Assembly: GCF_003112535.1 (NCBI RefSeq)
Contig: NZ_BEWA01000009.1
Span: 287,476-351,475 of the forward strand
Source of the DNA: Streptomyces rishiriensis
Lineage (GTDB): Bacteria; Actinomycetota; Actinomycetes; Streptomycetales; Streptomycetaceae
Direction: 5' to 3'
Length of the DNA: 64,000 nt
How positions within the stretch are numbered: the stretch's first letter is position 1; the number at the start of each line of letters is the position of its first letter. The notes under the pieces are model-generated. The model searched no databases, was not told where the DNA came from, and saw nothing but the letters and a program-made list of their open reading frames with translations. Shown piece by piece: positions 44,701 to 52,957 of this stretch. The translations under genes and the position numbers were made by a program.

Positions 44701-45683
44701 ACGACCAGCGGCCCGCCCGGCGGGCGGCGGCGGTGACGCACGGGCTGCGTGCCGCGCCGCACGTCCGGACGGAGCCCGACCGCCTGCTGCTGCGGCACGC
44801 CGCCCTCACCCTGCTCGCCCGCCCGGCCGACCGCACCCTGCACGGCGGTGCGCTCGCCCTCCTCGTCCGCGACCCCGAGACCCGCTCCCGTCACCTCGCG
44901 CAGGCCCTGGAGCGCTTCGCGGCGGGGGACCGGCAGGTGCCCCCGGAAGCGCTGCTCACCGCCCTGAGCACCCACCCCGAACCGGTCCTGGCCGCCTTCC
45001 GAACCCGGCTGCACGGCCCCGCCCGGGAGGACACGGGCCGGGCGGACGGAGACCGGCCGGACACAGGCCGGGCGGACGCGGGTGCGGCGGACGCGGGCGC
45101 TGTCCTGCACGCCCTCGTGGAAGCCGCCACCCCTGCCCTGGCCCACCGGATCGCCGCGCTCCTGCGGGAGGCGCTGGAGCGGCGGCCGGAGAGCACGGGC
45201 CGTCTGGCCGCGTCCGTCGGCCGACGCCTCGACGACGGGCCCACCGCGCACGCCGCCCTCCTCCCGCTGCTCAGGGGCTTGTTGGACGGCGACTGCCCCG
45301 AGCAGGCGCGAGCCGCCCTGGCCGGCGTGCTGGCCGCCCCCGGCGCTCCGCAGTCCGCCCCCCTGCGCCGCGAACTCCTGGACCGTCTCCTCACGCACGA
45401 ACGCGCCCCGGCCGTCCTCGCCGCCGTCCTGTACGGAGCCGCGGAGCGCAGCGGAGAGGACCTGCGCGCACTGGTCCATCGCACGGGTCTCCTCCTCGTC
45501 CGCACACCGGACGGCGCGATCCGCTTCGACCGCGGGCTGGTCGATCTCGGGCGTCATGTGCCGGGGTTCGCCGCACAGGTGGTGGACTGGCTCGCCCGGG
45601 CTCCGGGGGAGTGGGCCGCGATGGTCGGCCCGAGCGCCCGCCGAACGCTGGAGAGCCTGGCGGGAGCGCGCGTGCCCGCATGA
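41751..45683 (+). CDS. Large protein: inactive trypsin-like domain + degenerate STAND/NACHT-like NTPase + helical repeats
   Basis: 1310-residue protein with three parts. Residues 25-212 look like a trypsin-type serine protease: His63 (VVTSHEAVDG) and Asp96 (ELDLALVRT) are in place, but the GDSGGP motif is replaced by GAAGGP (174-179), so the nucleophile Ser is Ala176. Residues 215-325 are an Ala/Gly/Thr-rich linker. Residues 400-560 form a P-loop NTPase-like domain with VGAPGSGRTTE, where Walker A lysine is Arg415, a Walker B-like PLLLLLDGPEEMP (Asp511), and VACRSEYWE as in STAND ATPases. The rest is Leu/Ala-rich helical repeat sequence. ATG 41751 follows GGGAGG. It lies between truB and ribF; a large Pro/Ala/Gly-rich gene is known at this place in other Streptomyces. 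The role is unknown; signalling or scaffolding is more likely than catalysis. Confidence 0.65.
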   Translation: MAGRGPRAPWRDSGRGALQGRPADVCRAAPDVGPALVRIQDPAGRPRGAGFVADHHGTVVTSHEAVDGLPRLVLYGAGDRSCVVTADAVTPLPELDLALVRTEGLGVDPLPMTVREGVEPGRYVRLAAGCWREARVLAETSATYTATDRFHHLDGVLELAIGTAGRDALRPGGGAAGGPVLDARTGAVVAVLGTALHCGHRDTGFAVPLRPLTRTTGEQRSERGDGAPVAAPTAPTVSGEGWATGEYSVPPGETTRAGGVGTHGDTVLPCGVGEQGAPGTPTRAAGTAGAAGTARTAGAASPVGAAAPAGASGRAETAETRPEGPLAELLARNAATVPAYGADLNLAAVLELTATSVGSDGPPGALNHSLHRTGTGSRPAASEPVERALPAGEFTRFASSPAAVLGLVGAPGSGRTTELAALAARRTRGARPAPTLWLRGADLQDEDESLADAARRTLARAARIVAASRPGRAAPPSPAAGAVGTDLGDVTPERLARLARTVGRPLLLLLDGPEEMPPVLAHRLAEWTEGTARWLRETGARLVVACRSEYWEHAGARFAPEMLYGAAAAGDPLPPCVRLGDFTPDEAREARARYCLPETALASPDDRHPLTLRLLSEVRAALPGPPDQTPVDRDDVLAAHLDLMCLRVAVRLAAGNGLRGAAVRRLAAKVAGQVHEAARRSLGPGQGGLDRASFEAVFPWGPAPARLGGGVGWASAVLAEGLLVPAGSGYRFAHEELADWIQGAHLDLDEALRALVHRTGTPEDDRPLPVPHHRIGPVVQALLLLARQQGPHRLAARLRELAHALEADPDSWWAARLLTETLLRVPDATPYTAVLRLIADRIGAGASDLGRFADLGPAFWTRLALPADARLDLLRRLVLADGAPHEADAPRYLDAVAGVLAADPRAVQPYLTNWFDDERPLPATPHATVATAAQALLHTHRHRAPDDLTEALVDCAHLRADELLAVLAEEEPTALCRAVDRWAHDQRPARRAAAVTHGLRAAPHVRTEPDRLLLRHAALTLLARPADRTLHGGALALLVRDPETRSRHLAQALERFAAGDRQVPPEALLTALSTHPEPVLAAFRTRLHGPAREDTGRADGDRPDTGRADAGAADAGAVLHALVEAATPALAHRIAALLREALERRPESTGRLAASVGRRLDDGPTAHAALLPLLRGLLDGDCPEQARAALAGVLAAPGAPQSAPLRRELLDRLLTHERAPAVLAAVLYGAAERSGEDLRALVHRTGLLLVRTPDGAIRFDRGLVDLGRHVPGFAAQVVDWLARAPGEWAAMVGPSARRTLESLAGARVPA

Positions 45684-45901
45684 GGCACACCGGCGCGGGG
45701 ACCCGCGGTCTCCGCCCGTCCCCGTCCCGTGCCGGCAGCTTGCCGATCGCCTGCCCTTCGCCTGCCGATCGCCCGCGGCCTGCTCAGTGGGCCGGGTCAC
45801 AGCCTCCATGCCGATGCGGGCCCGAAGCGTCCGGCATGGCACCCTTAGACCTGCGTAAGAGACAACAGTGGATACGGACACGGGTTCGAGGAGCGGTCAC
45901 A

Positions 45902-46849
45902 GTGCAGCGCTGGCGTGGCTTGGAGGACATCCCCGAGGACTGGGGACGCAGCGTCGTCACCATCGGGTCCTACGACGGGGTCCACCGCGGGCACCAGCTG
46001 ATCATCCGGCATGCCGTGGACCGCGCCCGTGAGCTGGACGTTCCCGCGGTCGTCGTCACCTTCGACCCGCACCCCAGCGAGGTCGTCCGCCCCGGCAGCC
46101 ACCCGCCGCTGCTCGCCCCGCACCACCGCCGCGCCGAACTGATGGCGGAACTGGGGGTCGACGCGGTCCTGATCCTGCCCTTCACGACCGAGTTCTCGAA
46201 GCTCTCGCCCGCCGACTTCGTGGTGAAGGTCCTCGTCGACAAGCTGCACGCCAAGGCGGTCGTCGAAGGCCCGAACTTCCGCTTCGGCCACAAGGCGGCG
46301 GGGAACGTCGACTTCCTCACCGAGCAGGGCAAGGTGTACGACTTCGACGTCGAGATCGTCGACCTGGTGCTGTGCGGCGAGGCGGGCGGCGGTCAGCCGT
46401 TCTCCTCCACGCTGACCCGCCGACTGGTCGCCGAGGGCGATCTCGCGGGCGCCGGTGAGATCCTCGGCCGCCCGCACCGGGTCGAGGGCGTCGTGGTGCG
46501 CGGGGCCCAGCGGGGCCGCGAACTCGGCTTCCCCACCGCGAACGTCGAGACGCTCCCGCACACCGCGATCCCGGCGGACGGCGTCTACGCGGGCTGGCTG
46601 CACGCGGCCGGCGAGGCGATGCCGGCCGCGATCTCCGTCGGCACGAACCCGCAGTTCGACGGCACGGAGCGCACGGTGGAGGCGTACGCCATCGACCGCG
46701 TCGGCCTCGACCTGTACGGCCTGCACGTCGCCGTCGACTTCCTGGCCTTCGTACGCGGCCAGGCCAAGTTCGATTCCCTGGAAGGCCTGTTGGAGCAGAT
46801 GGCGCTGGACGTGAAGCGCTGCCGGGAACTGGTGGCGGCGCAGCCGTAG
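45902..46849 (+). CDS. ribF: Bifunctional riboflavin kinase/FAD synthetase
   Basis: 315-residue RibF, making FMN then FAD. The N-terminal adenylyltransferase domain has VTIGSYDGVHRGHQLII and VVTFDPHP, with EGPNFRFGHKAAGN further on. The C-terminal riboflavin kinase domain has RGRELGFPTANVE and DGVYAGWL. GTG 45902 is chosen because CGAGGAGCGG lies just before it, and upstream frame is not conserved. It is followed by a 20-bp hairpin between it and the convergent ATPase gene. Confidence 0.94.
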   Translation: MQRWRGLEDIPEDWGRSVVTIGSYDGVHRGHQLIIRHAVDRARELDVPAVVVTFDPHPSEVVRPGSHPPLLAPHHRRAELMAELGVDAVLILPFTTEFSKLSPADFVVKVLVDKLHAKAVVEGPNFRFGHKAAGNVDFLTEQGKVYDFDVEIVDLVLCGEAGGGQPFSSTLTRRLVAEGDLAGAGEILGRPHRVEGVVVRGAQRGRELGFPTANVETLPHTAIPADGVYAGWLHAAGEAMPAAISVGTNPQFDGTERTVEAYAIDRVGLDLYGLHVAVDFLAFVRGQAKFDSLEGLLEQMALDVKRCRELVAAQP

Positions 46850-46875
46850 TCGCGCCGCAGGTCCGACCGTGAACG

Positions 46876-46919
46876 GCCGAAGGGCGGCCGGTGTCCCAGG
46901 ACACCGGCCGCCCTTCGGC
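46876..46919. terminator. Bidirectional terminator between ribF and the EspI-like gene
   Basis: Stem of about 20 bp (46876-46895 and 46900-46919) with a 4-base loop, containing no mismatch. It begins 27 bases after ribF and ends five bases before the 3' end of the convergent gene. Confidence 0.8.
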
Positions 46920-46924
46920 GTTCT

Positions 46925-49900
46925 TCACTGCTGCGGAGGCTGCTGCGGGTAGCCGTAGCCGGGCGGGGGGTACCCCGGGTGCGGCTGCTGGGGCTGGGAT
47001 TGGGGCTGGGACTGCGGCTGTGGCTGCTGTTGCGGATAGGGCTGGCCCGGGTCCTGCGGATACGGCTGGCCCTGCGGGGGATACGGCTGGCCGGGCCCGG
47101 GCTGGGGAGCCTGCGGGTACGGCTGGCCGGCCTGCGGCGGATACGGCTGTGCCGGCGCCTGCTGCCCGGGCATCGGCTGCCCGGGCATCTGCTGACCCGG
47201 CATCGGCGGGGCGGCCACCGGGGGCGGGTTGCCGTCGCTGGTCCACAGCCCCTGACGCTGCTGATGACGGATGAAGTCCTCCGCGACCAGCGCCGTGAGA
47301 TTGAAGTACGCCTCGCGCACCTTGGGCCGCATCATGTCGAGGTCGACCTCGGCGCCTGCCGCCAGGTGCTCGTCGAACGGCACGACGACGACACCGCGGC
47401 AACGGGTCTCGAAGTGCGCCACGATGTCGTCCACCTTGATCATCTTGCCGGTCTCGCGCACCCCGGAGATGACGGTGAGGGACCGCGAGACGAGCTCGGC
47501 GTACCCGTGCGCCGACAGCCAGTCGAGCGTGGTGCTGGCGCTGCTCGCGCCGTCCACGGACGGGGTGGAGATGATGATGAGCTGGTCGGCGAGGTCGAGC
47601 ACCCCGCGCATGGCGCTATAGAGCAGACCGGTGCCGGAGTCCGTGAGGATGATCGGGTACTGGTTGCCGAGCACGTCGATCGCGCGCCGGTAGTCCTCGT
47701 CGTTGAAGGCCGTCGAGACGGCCGGGTCGACGTCGTTGGCGATGATCTCCAGGCCGGACGGCGCCTGGGAGGTGAACCGCCGGATGTCCATGTACGAGTT
47801 GAGGTACGGGATCGCCTGGACGAGGTCGCGGATGGTCGCCCCGGTCTCGCGGCGCACCCGTCGGCCGAGCGTGCCGGCGTCCGGGTTGGCGTCGATGGCG
47901 AGGATCTTGTCCTGCCGTTCCGTCGCGAGCGTCGCCCCGAGGGCGGTGGTGGTCGTCGTCTTGCCGACGCCGCCCTTGAGGCTGATGACCGCGATCCGGT
48001 AGCACGACAGCACCGGCGTGCGGATCAGCTCCAGTTTGCGCTGCCGCTCGGCCTCCTCCTTCTTCCCGCCGAGCTTGAAGCGGGAGGACGCCGCGGTCGG
48101 CCGGCCGCTCTTGGCCTTCTGCTTCCTGTTGTTGAGCAGCCGGTCCGACGACAGCTCCACGGCGGCCGTGTAACCCAGCGGCGCGGCACCGGGATTGACC
48201 GGCTGCCGCTGGTCGTGCTGGATCGGCTGCGGCCATGCGGCCCCGGACCGGGGATCGACGGGCTGCTGGGGAATCTGCGGGGCCGCCTGGTGGCTCTGCG
48301 GCGACGCGTCGTCAGGACCGGGACCGAAACCTGGGCCGGGACCGAAGTCGGGTGCGGGGGCAGGCGCGGGCGCCTGCGGTGCGTACGGCGCTTGATGAGG
48401 GGTCGGCTGCGGGACCTGCCCGGGGAAACCCTGTGGGTGGCCCTGCTGAGCCGCTCCTTGCGGAGCCCCCTGCGGATAGTCCTGGGGCGCGGCTGCCGGG
48501 AAGCTTCCGTCCGACTGCTGCGGAATGCCGGGCTGAACACCGGGCTGCGGGAACCCGGGCTGCGGCTGCGGAGCTTGAGTGCCCTCGGGCTGCGGCTGGG
48601 GCAGGGGCTGGGCTTGGGGCTGGGGCTGGGGGAAGCCGTAGCCGTGCGGTGCCGTCGGGCCGGTGTTCTGCTGAGGGAACCCGTAACCGCCGGGGGCGGC
48701 CGGCGGGGTGGGCGCCGAGGCCCCGCCGGGCTGCGGGAAGCCGTAACCCGGCTGCGGTGCGGGGGGCTGCTGTGCTGCGGGCGCGGGAGCCGGGGGCTGG
48801 GGGAAGCCGTAGCCGGGCTGCGGCGCGGCCGGTGCGGGCTCGGGGGCGGGCGGGTTCCAGCCGACCGGGGCGGCCGGAGCCGCCTGCTGCTGGACCGGAG
48901 GCTGCTGGACCGGAGGCTGCTGTGCGGGCGCGGTCTCGGGACCCGCGGCGGCCGGCTGCGGCTGGGCCGGCCACTGGGCCGCCGGAGCCGGAGCGGCGGG
49001 CTGGTACGACGGCGGCAGCGGAGGAAGGCCGCCCTGCGGGACCGGCGGGGGAGTCCAGACGGGCGGCCCGGTGGGAGGAGCCTCCTGGGGTGCGCTGTCC
49101 TGGGGCTCGGGGGCGTGCGCGGGAACGGCGTCGGACGGGCCCTCGGCGACATCGTCCACGGGGGCATCGTGTAGCGGGACGTTCTGCACGGGGACGTTCT
49201 GCACGGGGACCGCGTCCCCGACCGCGGGCGGTTCCTCGGGGGCCGGGACCGCCACGGCCTCGGCGTCCTGAGCCGCGGGGTCCGCGGAGCGGCCGGGAGC
49301 GGCCCCCGCCTCGCCGGCGTCGCCGACGGTACCGTCGGCCGCGGCCCGGGGCTCGCCGGACCCGGCCGTCTCCGTCTCGGCGGCGGCGGCCCCTGTCCCG
49401 TCCGGGGCAGGGCCGTCGGCGGACTGCGAACCCTCCACCGGGCTCTCGGTCCCGTCCGCGGACTCGTCGGCCCCGGCGGCAGCGCCGTCACCCTCCTGGG
49501 CCTCAGCGGCCGCTTCCTCGGGCCGGGCTTCGGACTCTGCCGCGGCAGCGTGTTCCGCGATCTCCCGCTTGAGGGCGATCGCCGAGAAGCGCATCGTGGC
49601 GCCGCTCTCCAGGTCCCCGTTCCCGGAACCGCCGTCCTCGTCGGCCTCCTGCGCGACCTGGGCGGCCGGAGGCGTCATGGGTGCCGGTGCCGGTGCCGGT
49701 GCCGGTACTTGGGCCGGGGCCAGCGGTCGCTGGAGCTCGAACCCGCTGTCGGCCGGAGGGCCGGGCACGGCGTCCTGCTGCGGGGCGGACGACACGGGAG
49801 GCGCCGGCGGCGCGGGCGGAGCGAACGGAGCCTCGGGCGCCGGACCCGGAGGCGTCAGCGGCACGCCCGGAGCCGGAACGGGGGACGCCGGAGCGACGGC

Positions 49901-50377
49901 CGCCGGGGCAACGGGCGTCGGAGCAGCGGGGGTCGAAGCAGCGGGCGTGGGAAGGACAGGCGAGGGCGGCACGGGCGGCATGCCAGGCGTCTCGGGCGCG
50001 ATGGGGGCCGGCGGAGCAGCCGGAGTGAACGGCATGCCAGGCGCACCGGGCACACCGGCTGCACCGGGCATGCCAGGTGCCGCCGGTCCGGCAGGCGCCG
50101 GAGGCCCGGGTACAGCTCCGGCAGCAGGCTCGGCTGCGGGTCGGGTCGGCCCGGCGGGGCCGGTGGGCGGCCCCACGGGGGCCGCCGCGCCCGGGTTCGC
50201 GCCCGCGGGCCCCGTCGCACCGCCCGTCGAATCCCCGCCCGCGTTCTGCGTGTACCAGGCCGGCGGCGCGTAGTCGATGGTGAACTCGCCCGTCGCCTCG
50301 ACAGAGGACTCCGCGTCGGGCTGGTCATCGCCGGGTGTGGCCCAGCCCCCGCCGTTCCCGTCCCGATCGCTGCTCAC
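46925..50377 (-). CDS. EspI-like MinD/ParA-family ATPase with very long Pro-rich N-terminus
   Basis: 1150-residue protein. The first 740 or so residues are disordered Pro/Ala/Gln-rich sequence, with acidic stretches and repeated PQPGYGFPQP-type motifs. The ATPase domain of about 270 residues begins near 780 and has the deviant Walker A SLKGGVGKTTTT (Lys801 onward), LAIDANPDAGTLGRR and ILTDSGTGLLYSAM. A Pro/Gln/Tyr-rich tail (QPYPPQ repeats) ends it. This layout resembles mycobacterial EspI, an ATPase linked to ESX-1 type VII secretion, and the gene sits where Streptomyces carry their type VII locus. GTG 50377 has a strong AGGAGG upstream. The secretion partners are missing here, apart from a pseudogene, so its present role is unclear. 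Confidence 0.7.
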   Translation of the reverse strand: MSSDRDGNGGGWATPGDDQPDAESSVEATGEFTIDYAPPAWYTQNAGGDSTGGATGPAGANPGAAAPVGPPTGPAGPTRPAAEPAAGAVPGPPAPAGPAAPGMPGAAGVPGAPGMPFTPAAPPAPIAPETPGMPPVPPSPVLPTPAASTPAAPTPVAPAAVAPASPVPAPGVPLTPPGPAPEAPFAPPAPPAPPVSSAPQQDAVPGPPADSGFELQRPLAPAQVPAPAPAPAPMTPPAAQVAQEADEDGGSGNGDLESGATMRFSAIALKREIAEHAAAAESEARPEEAAAEAQEGDGAAAGADESADGTESPVEGSQSADGPAPDGTGAAAAETETAGSGEPRAAADGTVGDAGEAGAAPGRSADPAAQDAEAVAVPAPEEPPAVGDAVPVQNVPVQNVPLHDAPVDDVAEGPSDAVPAHAPEPQDSAPQEAPPTGPPVWTPPPVPQGGLPPLPPSYQPAAPAPAAQWPAQPQPAAAGPETAPAQQPPVQQPPVQQQAAPAAPVGWNPPAPEPAPAAPQPGYGFPQPPAPAPAAQQPPAPQPGYGFPQPGGASAPTPPAAPGGYGFPQQNTGPTAPHGYGFPQPQPQAQPLPQPQPEGTQAPQPQPGFPQPGVQPGIPQQSDGSFPAAAPQDYPQGAPQGAAQQGHPQGFPGQVPQPTPHQAPYAPQAPAPAPAPDFGPGPGFGPGPDDASPQSHQAAPQIPQQPVDPRSGAAWPQPIQHDQRQPVNPGAAPLGYTAAVELSSDRLLNNRKQKAKSGRPTAASSRFKLGGKKEEAERQRKLELIRTPVLSCYRIAVISLKGGVGKTTTTTALGATLATERQDKILAIDANPDAGTLGRRVRRETGATIRDLVQAIPYLNSYMDIRRFTSQAPSGLEIIANDVDPAVSTAFNDEDYRRAIDVLGNQYPIILTDSGTGLLYSAMRGVLDLADQLIIISTPSVDGASSASTTLDWLSAHGYAELVSRSLTVISGVRETGKMIKVDDIVAHFETRCRGVVVVPFDEHLAAGAEVDLDMMRPKVREAYFNLTALVAEDFIRHQQRQGLWTSDGNPPPVAAPPMPGQQMPGQPMPGQQAPAQPYPPQAGQPYPQAPQPGPGQPYPPQGQPYPQDPGQPYPQQQPQPQSQPQSQPQQPHPGYPPPGYGYPQQPPQQ

Positions 50378-50665
50378 AATTCCTCCTGATGTGGTCGAGC
50401 ACCCGCATGCCGTGGCGGGGCGACCGTTTTCTCTCGTCGTCCGAAGTGATGCGAGGCGGTCTGAGGTCGTCCGATGCGCCGGCCCTCCCCCAGAGGCGAG
50501 GACACCCGTCCCACGGTTTCCGGTACCGCGCCCCCGCACCAGCCTAGTCATCGGACCCCCGACGCAGGCAGGCCCGCCCGCCCCTCGGCACCAGTCCATC
50601 ACGTCGGTGACTCCGCGACCACGCCGGTGACTCCACGACGAAGCCGCCGCTGTTCGTCACGTCAC
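50378..50665. other. Upstream region of the EspI-like gene
   Basis: 288 bases between the pseudogene remnant and the EspI-like gene. A near-identical direct repeat (CGGTGACTCCGCGACCACG and CGGTGACTCCACGACG) lies at about 50605-50640. The ribosome-binding site AGGAGG (minus strand) is near 50382-50387. No clear promoter was identified. Confidence 0.4.
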
Positions 50666-51552
50666 TCAACAAACCGGCCAAAAGGCCGCAACTGCCGCAC
50701 GAGGTACGGGAGCAGGCGTCCGAGGCGCCGGTGCCGCCTCGGTTCGGTCCATGCGACGGAGCGTGCCCAGCAACCCGGTCGCCGCATCCTTGGGCTGCGT
50801 CATCACGTACTGCCGGTCACGGTCGGCGCATCCCAGGGTGAAACCGTCGGCGAGCGTGGGAAGCGCCTCCACGTCCCCCCGGGGCAGCGTCAACGCGCGG
50901 CCCAGCTACGCGGCTTCGTCGGGCGGGATCCGCCGCACGCCGACCAGCCCGGCCTGCCGAATCAGACGCGGGGCGACCGGACCGAGATGCGGCAGCAGCG
51001 TCAGCACGGCCTGCCAGGGCCGGAGGCGACGCGTCCACGTGGGGGGCGCATCCCGCAGTCCCGCACCACCAGCACCGGCGTGCCCCGCGCGCCGGTCGCC
51101 GCGGCCCTGAGCGCCGGCACCTGCGCCGTCCACAGCCCCCCCGATCAGGACGACGTCGTACACCGTGGGCCGGTTGAGCCCCAGCACGGCGGGCCGCCCC
51201 TCGACGTCGAGCCCGCCGACGACACCGTCGTCCCCGATGGGCAGGGCGCGCGCGCCCTCCGACCGGCCGGAACCGGCGCGCCGTCCGAGCCGTTCCGCGC
51301 GCCGGGACCCGGGGTCGCCCCTGGCGTCGGGCCGTCGTCGCGCGCCTCCGAGAGGCAGGGCGGCGAGCATCCCGGGCAGCTGCTCGCGGCCCAGCCGGGC
51401 GAGCCCGGCACCCCCGTGGCGAGCGGCGTCCTCCAACGCGCGCCACGCCGCCGTCAGTTCGTCGGCGCGGCGCCAGGTCACCCGCGGAGGACCGCTGAGC
51501 GAGACCTCGTTGCGCGCCCCCACGTGAGCGTCAGGCGGAAAAGATGGTGGCG
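50666..51552 (-). pseudogene. Remnant of a type VII secretion EccE-like gene
   Basis: Read on the minus strand, coherent protein pieces are scattered over frames. EVSLSGPPRVTWRRADEL and AVLGLNRPTVYDVVLIGG are in one frame. LWTAQVPALRAAATGARG and VLVVRDCGMRPPRGRVA are one frame over. PWQAVLTLLPHLGPVAPR and PTLADGFTLGCADRDRQYV return to the first. Visible lesions are a run of seven C at 51136-51142 where a shift is needed, a second shift near 51020, an in-frame TAG at 50906-50908, and a T-run near 51540 that again breaks the frame. I recall these blocks as the C-terminal part of Streptomyces EccE-like proteins; that identification is from memory. No ribosome-binding site or start supports a functional product. 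Confidence 0.55.
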
Positions 51553-51802
51553 AGCGCCGGTATCGCGCTGACGAGCGCCAGGAACTGCGGCAGCGACGGC
51601 GCCCTGCGCCCGCCGGGCTCAGGCCGGCGGCGGATCCCCTGCACGGACGCCGAACGCATCGCCGCCCAGGCCGGGTGCGGCCGCGAGACGCTGCTTGGGC
51701 TGCTGGGCGGCGCGGCCGGGGTCGTCGTCGGCGCGGTCGCCGTGCTCGGCTTCTCGGACGTTGACCGCCGTCCCTCGTCGTCGGACCCCGGCCGCCCCGC
51801 CG
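51553..51802 (-). other. Degenerate stretch between EccE remnant and DUF397 gene
   Basis: No convincing gene. On the minus strand a frame reads APSLPQFLALVSAIPALATIF and then needs a one-base shift at a T-run to join the EccE-like remnant. It may be further decayed secretion-locus sequence. Nothing else is recognisable. Confidence 0.3.
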
Positions 51803-52126
51803 TCACCCCCCGTCGCCCGGCGCCGGCTCCAGGTCGAACTCGCCGTCGCGGGCGCCCAGCACGAAGGCCCGCCATTCCGCCTCGGTGTAGCGCAGCACCG
51901 TCTCCGGGTCGAGCGACGACCGCATCGCCACGGCGCCCTCGGGCAGATGCGCGATCTCGACGCGCTCCTCGTGCTCCTCCGTGCCCGGTGCGCACTGCCA
52001 CTCGACGCCGGAGATGTCGAGCGCGTAGAGCTCGTCCCGCTCCCGGTCCTTGCGCGCCCGCACCGCCCTGTCCTCGGCGTTCCCGGCGTTCCCGGTGTTC
52101 TCGGCGTCGGCCATGTCATCGGCCAT
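51803..52126 (-). CDS. DUF397-domain protein
   Basis: 107-residue acidic protein. The DUF397-like part is LYALDISGVEWQCAPG, VEIAHLPEGAVAMRSS and LRYTEAEWRAFVLGARDGEFD. DUF397 proteins are abundant in Streptomyces, usually next to a helix-turn-helix regulator; none is seen here. The N-terminal 30 residues (MADAENTGNAGNAEDRAV) are low-complexity. ATG 52126 is chosen because GGGGCGGAG lies just upstream; TTG 52165 is a longer alternative. The function is unknown. Confidence 0.7.
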   Translation of the reverse strand: MADDMADAENTGNAGNAEDRAVRARKDRERDELYALDISGVEWQCAPGTEEHEERVEIAHLPEGAVAMRSSLDPETVLRYTEAEWRAFVLGARDGEFDLEPAPGDGG

Positions 52127-52620
52127 GATCGGCTCCGCCCCTTCCCTCTGTTCCCGCTGTGCCAACGAGCTGTGGCGTCACCCTACTTGTCGCAGTTCTC
52201 CCAGCTCAGAGGTTCCTCCGTTACGTTCCCGCCCGGCCTCGCGGCCCGTACACTGCCCCCACTCGCCGGATGCGGACAGACGCCCGCGCCGCCCCCCGCC
52301 GGAGCGCGGCCCGCCCGCCCCCGCCCGGCCGAGCGCCGCGCGGCCGACGGCCCCCCGCCGGACTGCCGTCCCGCACCGCCGCCCCGCACCGTCGGACCGC
52401 GGCCCGGTCGCCCGCCGTGCATCCCGGACAAGCCCGGCGCACCGGCCTGATACCCTGGTCTTCGGCCGTTTGTGTACGCACCCCCGGAAGCGCCCTCAGG
52501 CACCGCCTGAAGGTTCTGGAGGTCGCGCTCAGCGGATCCCCGCCTCCCGAGTAACGGAAGCTCCCCCGAGACACAGACCGGGGGCACTCGGTGGCCTGAA
52601 AAAGACTACGAGGAGTACGC
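52127..52620. other. Intergenic region upstream of rpsO
   Basis: About 490 bases, divergent between the DUF397 gene and rpsO, without a credible gene. A TACCCT hexamer at 52451-52456 preceded by TGA could be a -10 for rpsO, but no good -35 lies at the right distance. GAGGAG close to 52610 is the rpsO ribosome-binding site. Nothing else stands out. Confidence 0.4.
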
Positions 52621-52908
52621 GTGCCGCTCGACGCCGCTACGAAGAAGCAGATCATCAGCGAGTTCGGCCAGAAGGAGGGCGACACCGGCTCTCCCGAGGT
52701 CCAGGTCGCCATGCTGTCGCGCCGGATCTCGGACCTGACCGAGCACCTCAAGACGCACAAGCACGACCACCACTCCCGTCGTGGTCTGCTGATCCTGGTC
52801 GGTCAGCGTCGCCGCCTGCTGCAGTACCTCGCCAAGAAGGACATCCAGCGCTTCCGTGCGCTGGTCGACCGCCTCGGCATCCGCCGCGGTGCGGCGGGCG
52901 CCAAGTAG
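52621..52908 (+). CDS. rpsO: 30S ribosomal protein S15
   Basis: 95-residue S15, slightly longer than the usual 89. Family blocks are TGSPEVQVAMLSRRISDLTEHL, HKHDHHSRRGLLILVGQRRRLLQYL and RFRALVDRLGIRR. It binds the 16S rRNA three-way junction early in 30S assembly. The start is GTG 52621 with ACGAGGAG upstream. It is followed by a U-tailed terminator and then pnp, the classical rpsO-pnp order. Confidence 0.96.
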   Translation: MPLDAATKKQIISEFGQKEGDTGSPEVQVAMLSRRISDLTEHLKTHKHDHHSRRGLLILVGQRRRLLQYLAKKDIQRFRALVDRLGIRRGAAGAK

Positions 52909-52919
52909 GACGCCGTGAG

Positions 52920-52957
52920 GGGAGCGGTTCCCGGCAGCATCGGGACCGCTCCCTTTT
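52920..52957 (+). terminator. Intrinsic terminator after rpsO
   Basis: Stem of GGGAGCGGT plus CCCG pairing with CGGGACCGCTCCC, with one bulged T, then TTTT at 52954-52957. Position and U-tract fit a leaky terminator between rpsO and pnp. Confidence 0.75.

Noticed and set aside
41751..45683. Anti-phage defence (STAND) assignment
   Set aside because: The fold is similar, but the catalytic sites are degenerate and the gene sits in a conserved truB-ribF neighbourhood and not in a defence island, so I do not call it a defence gene.
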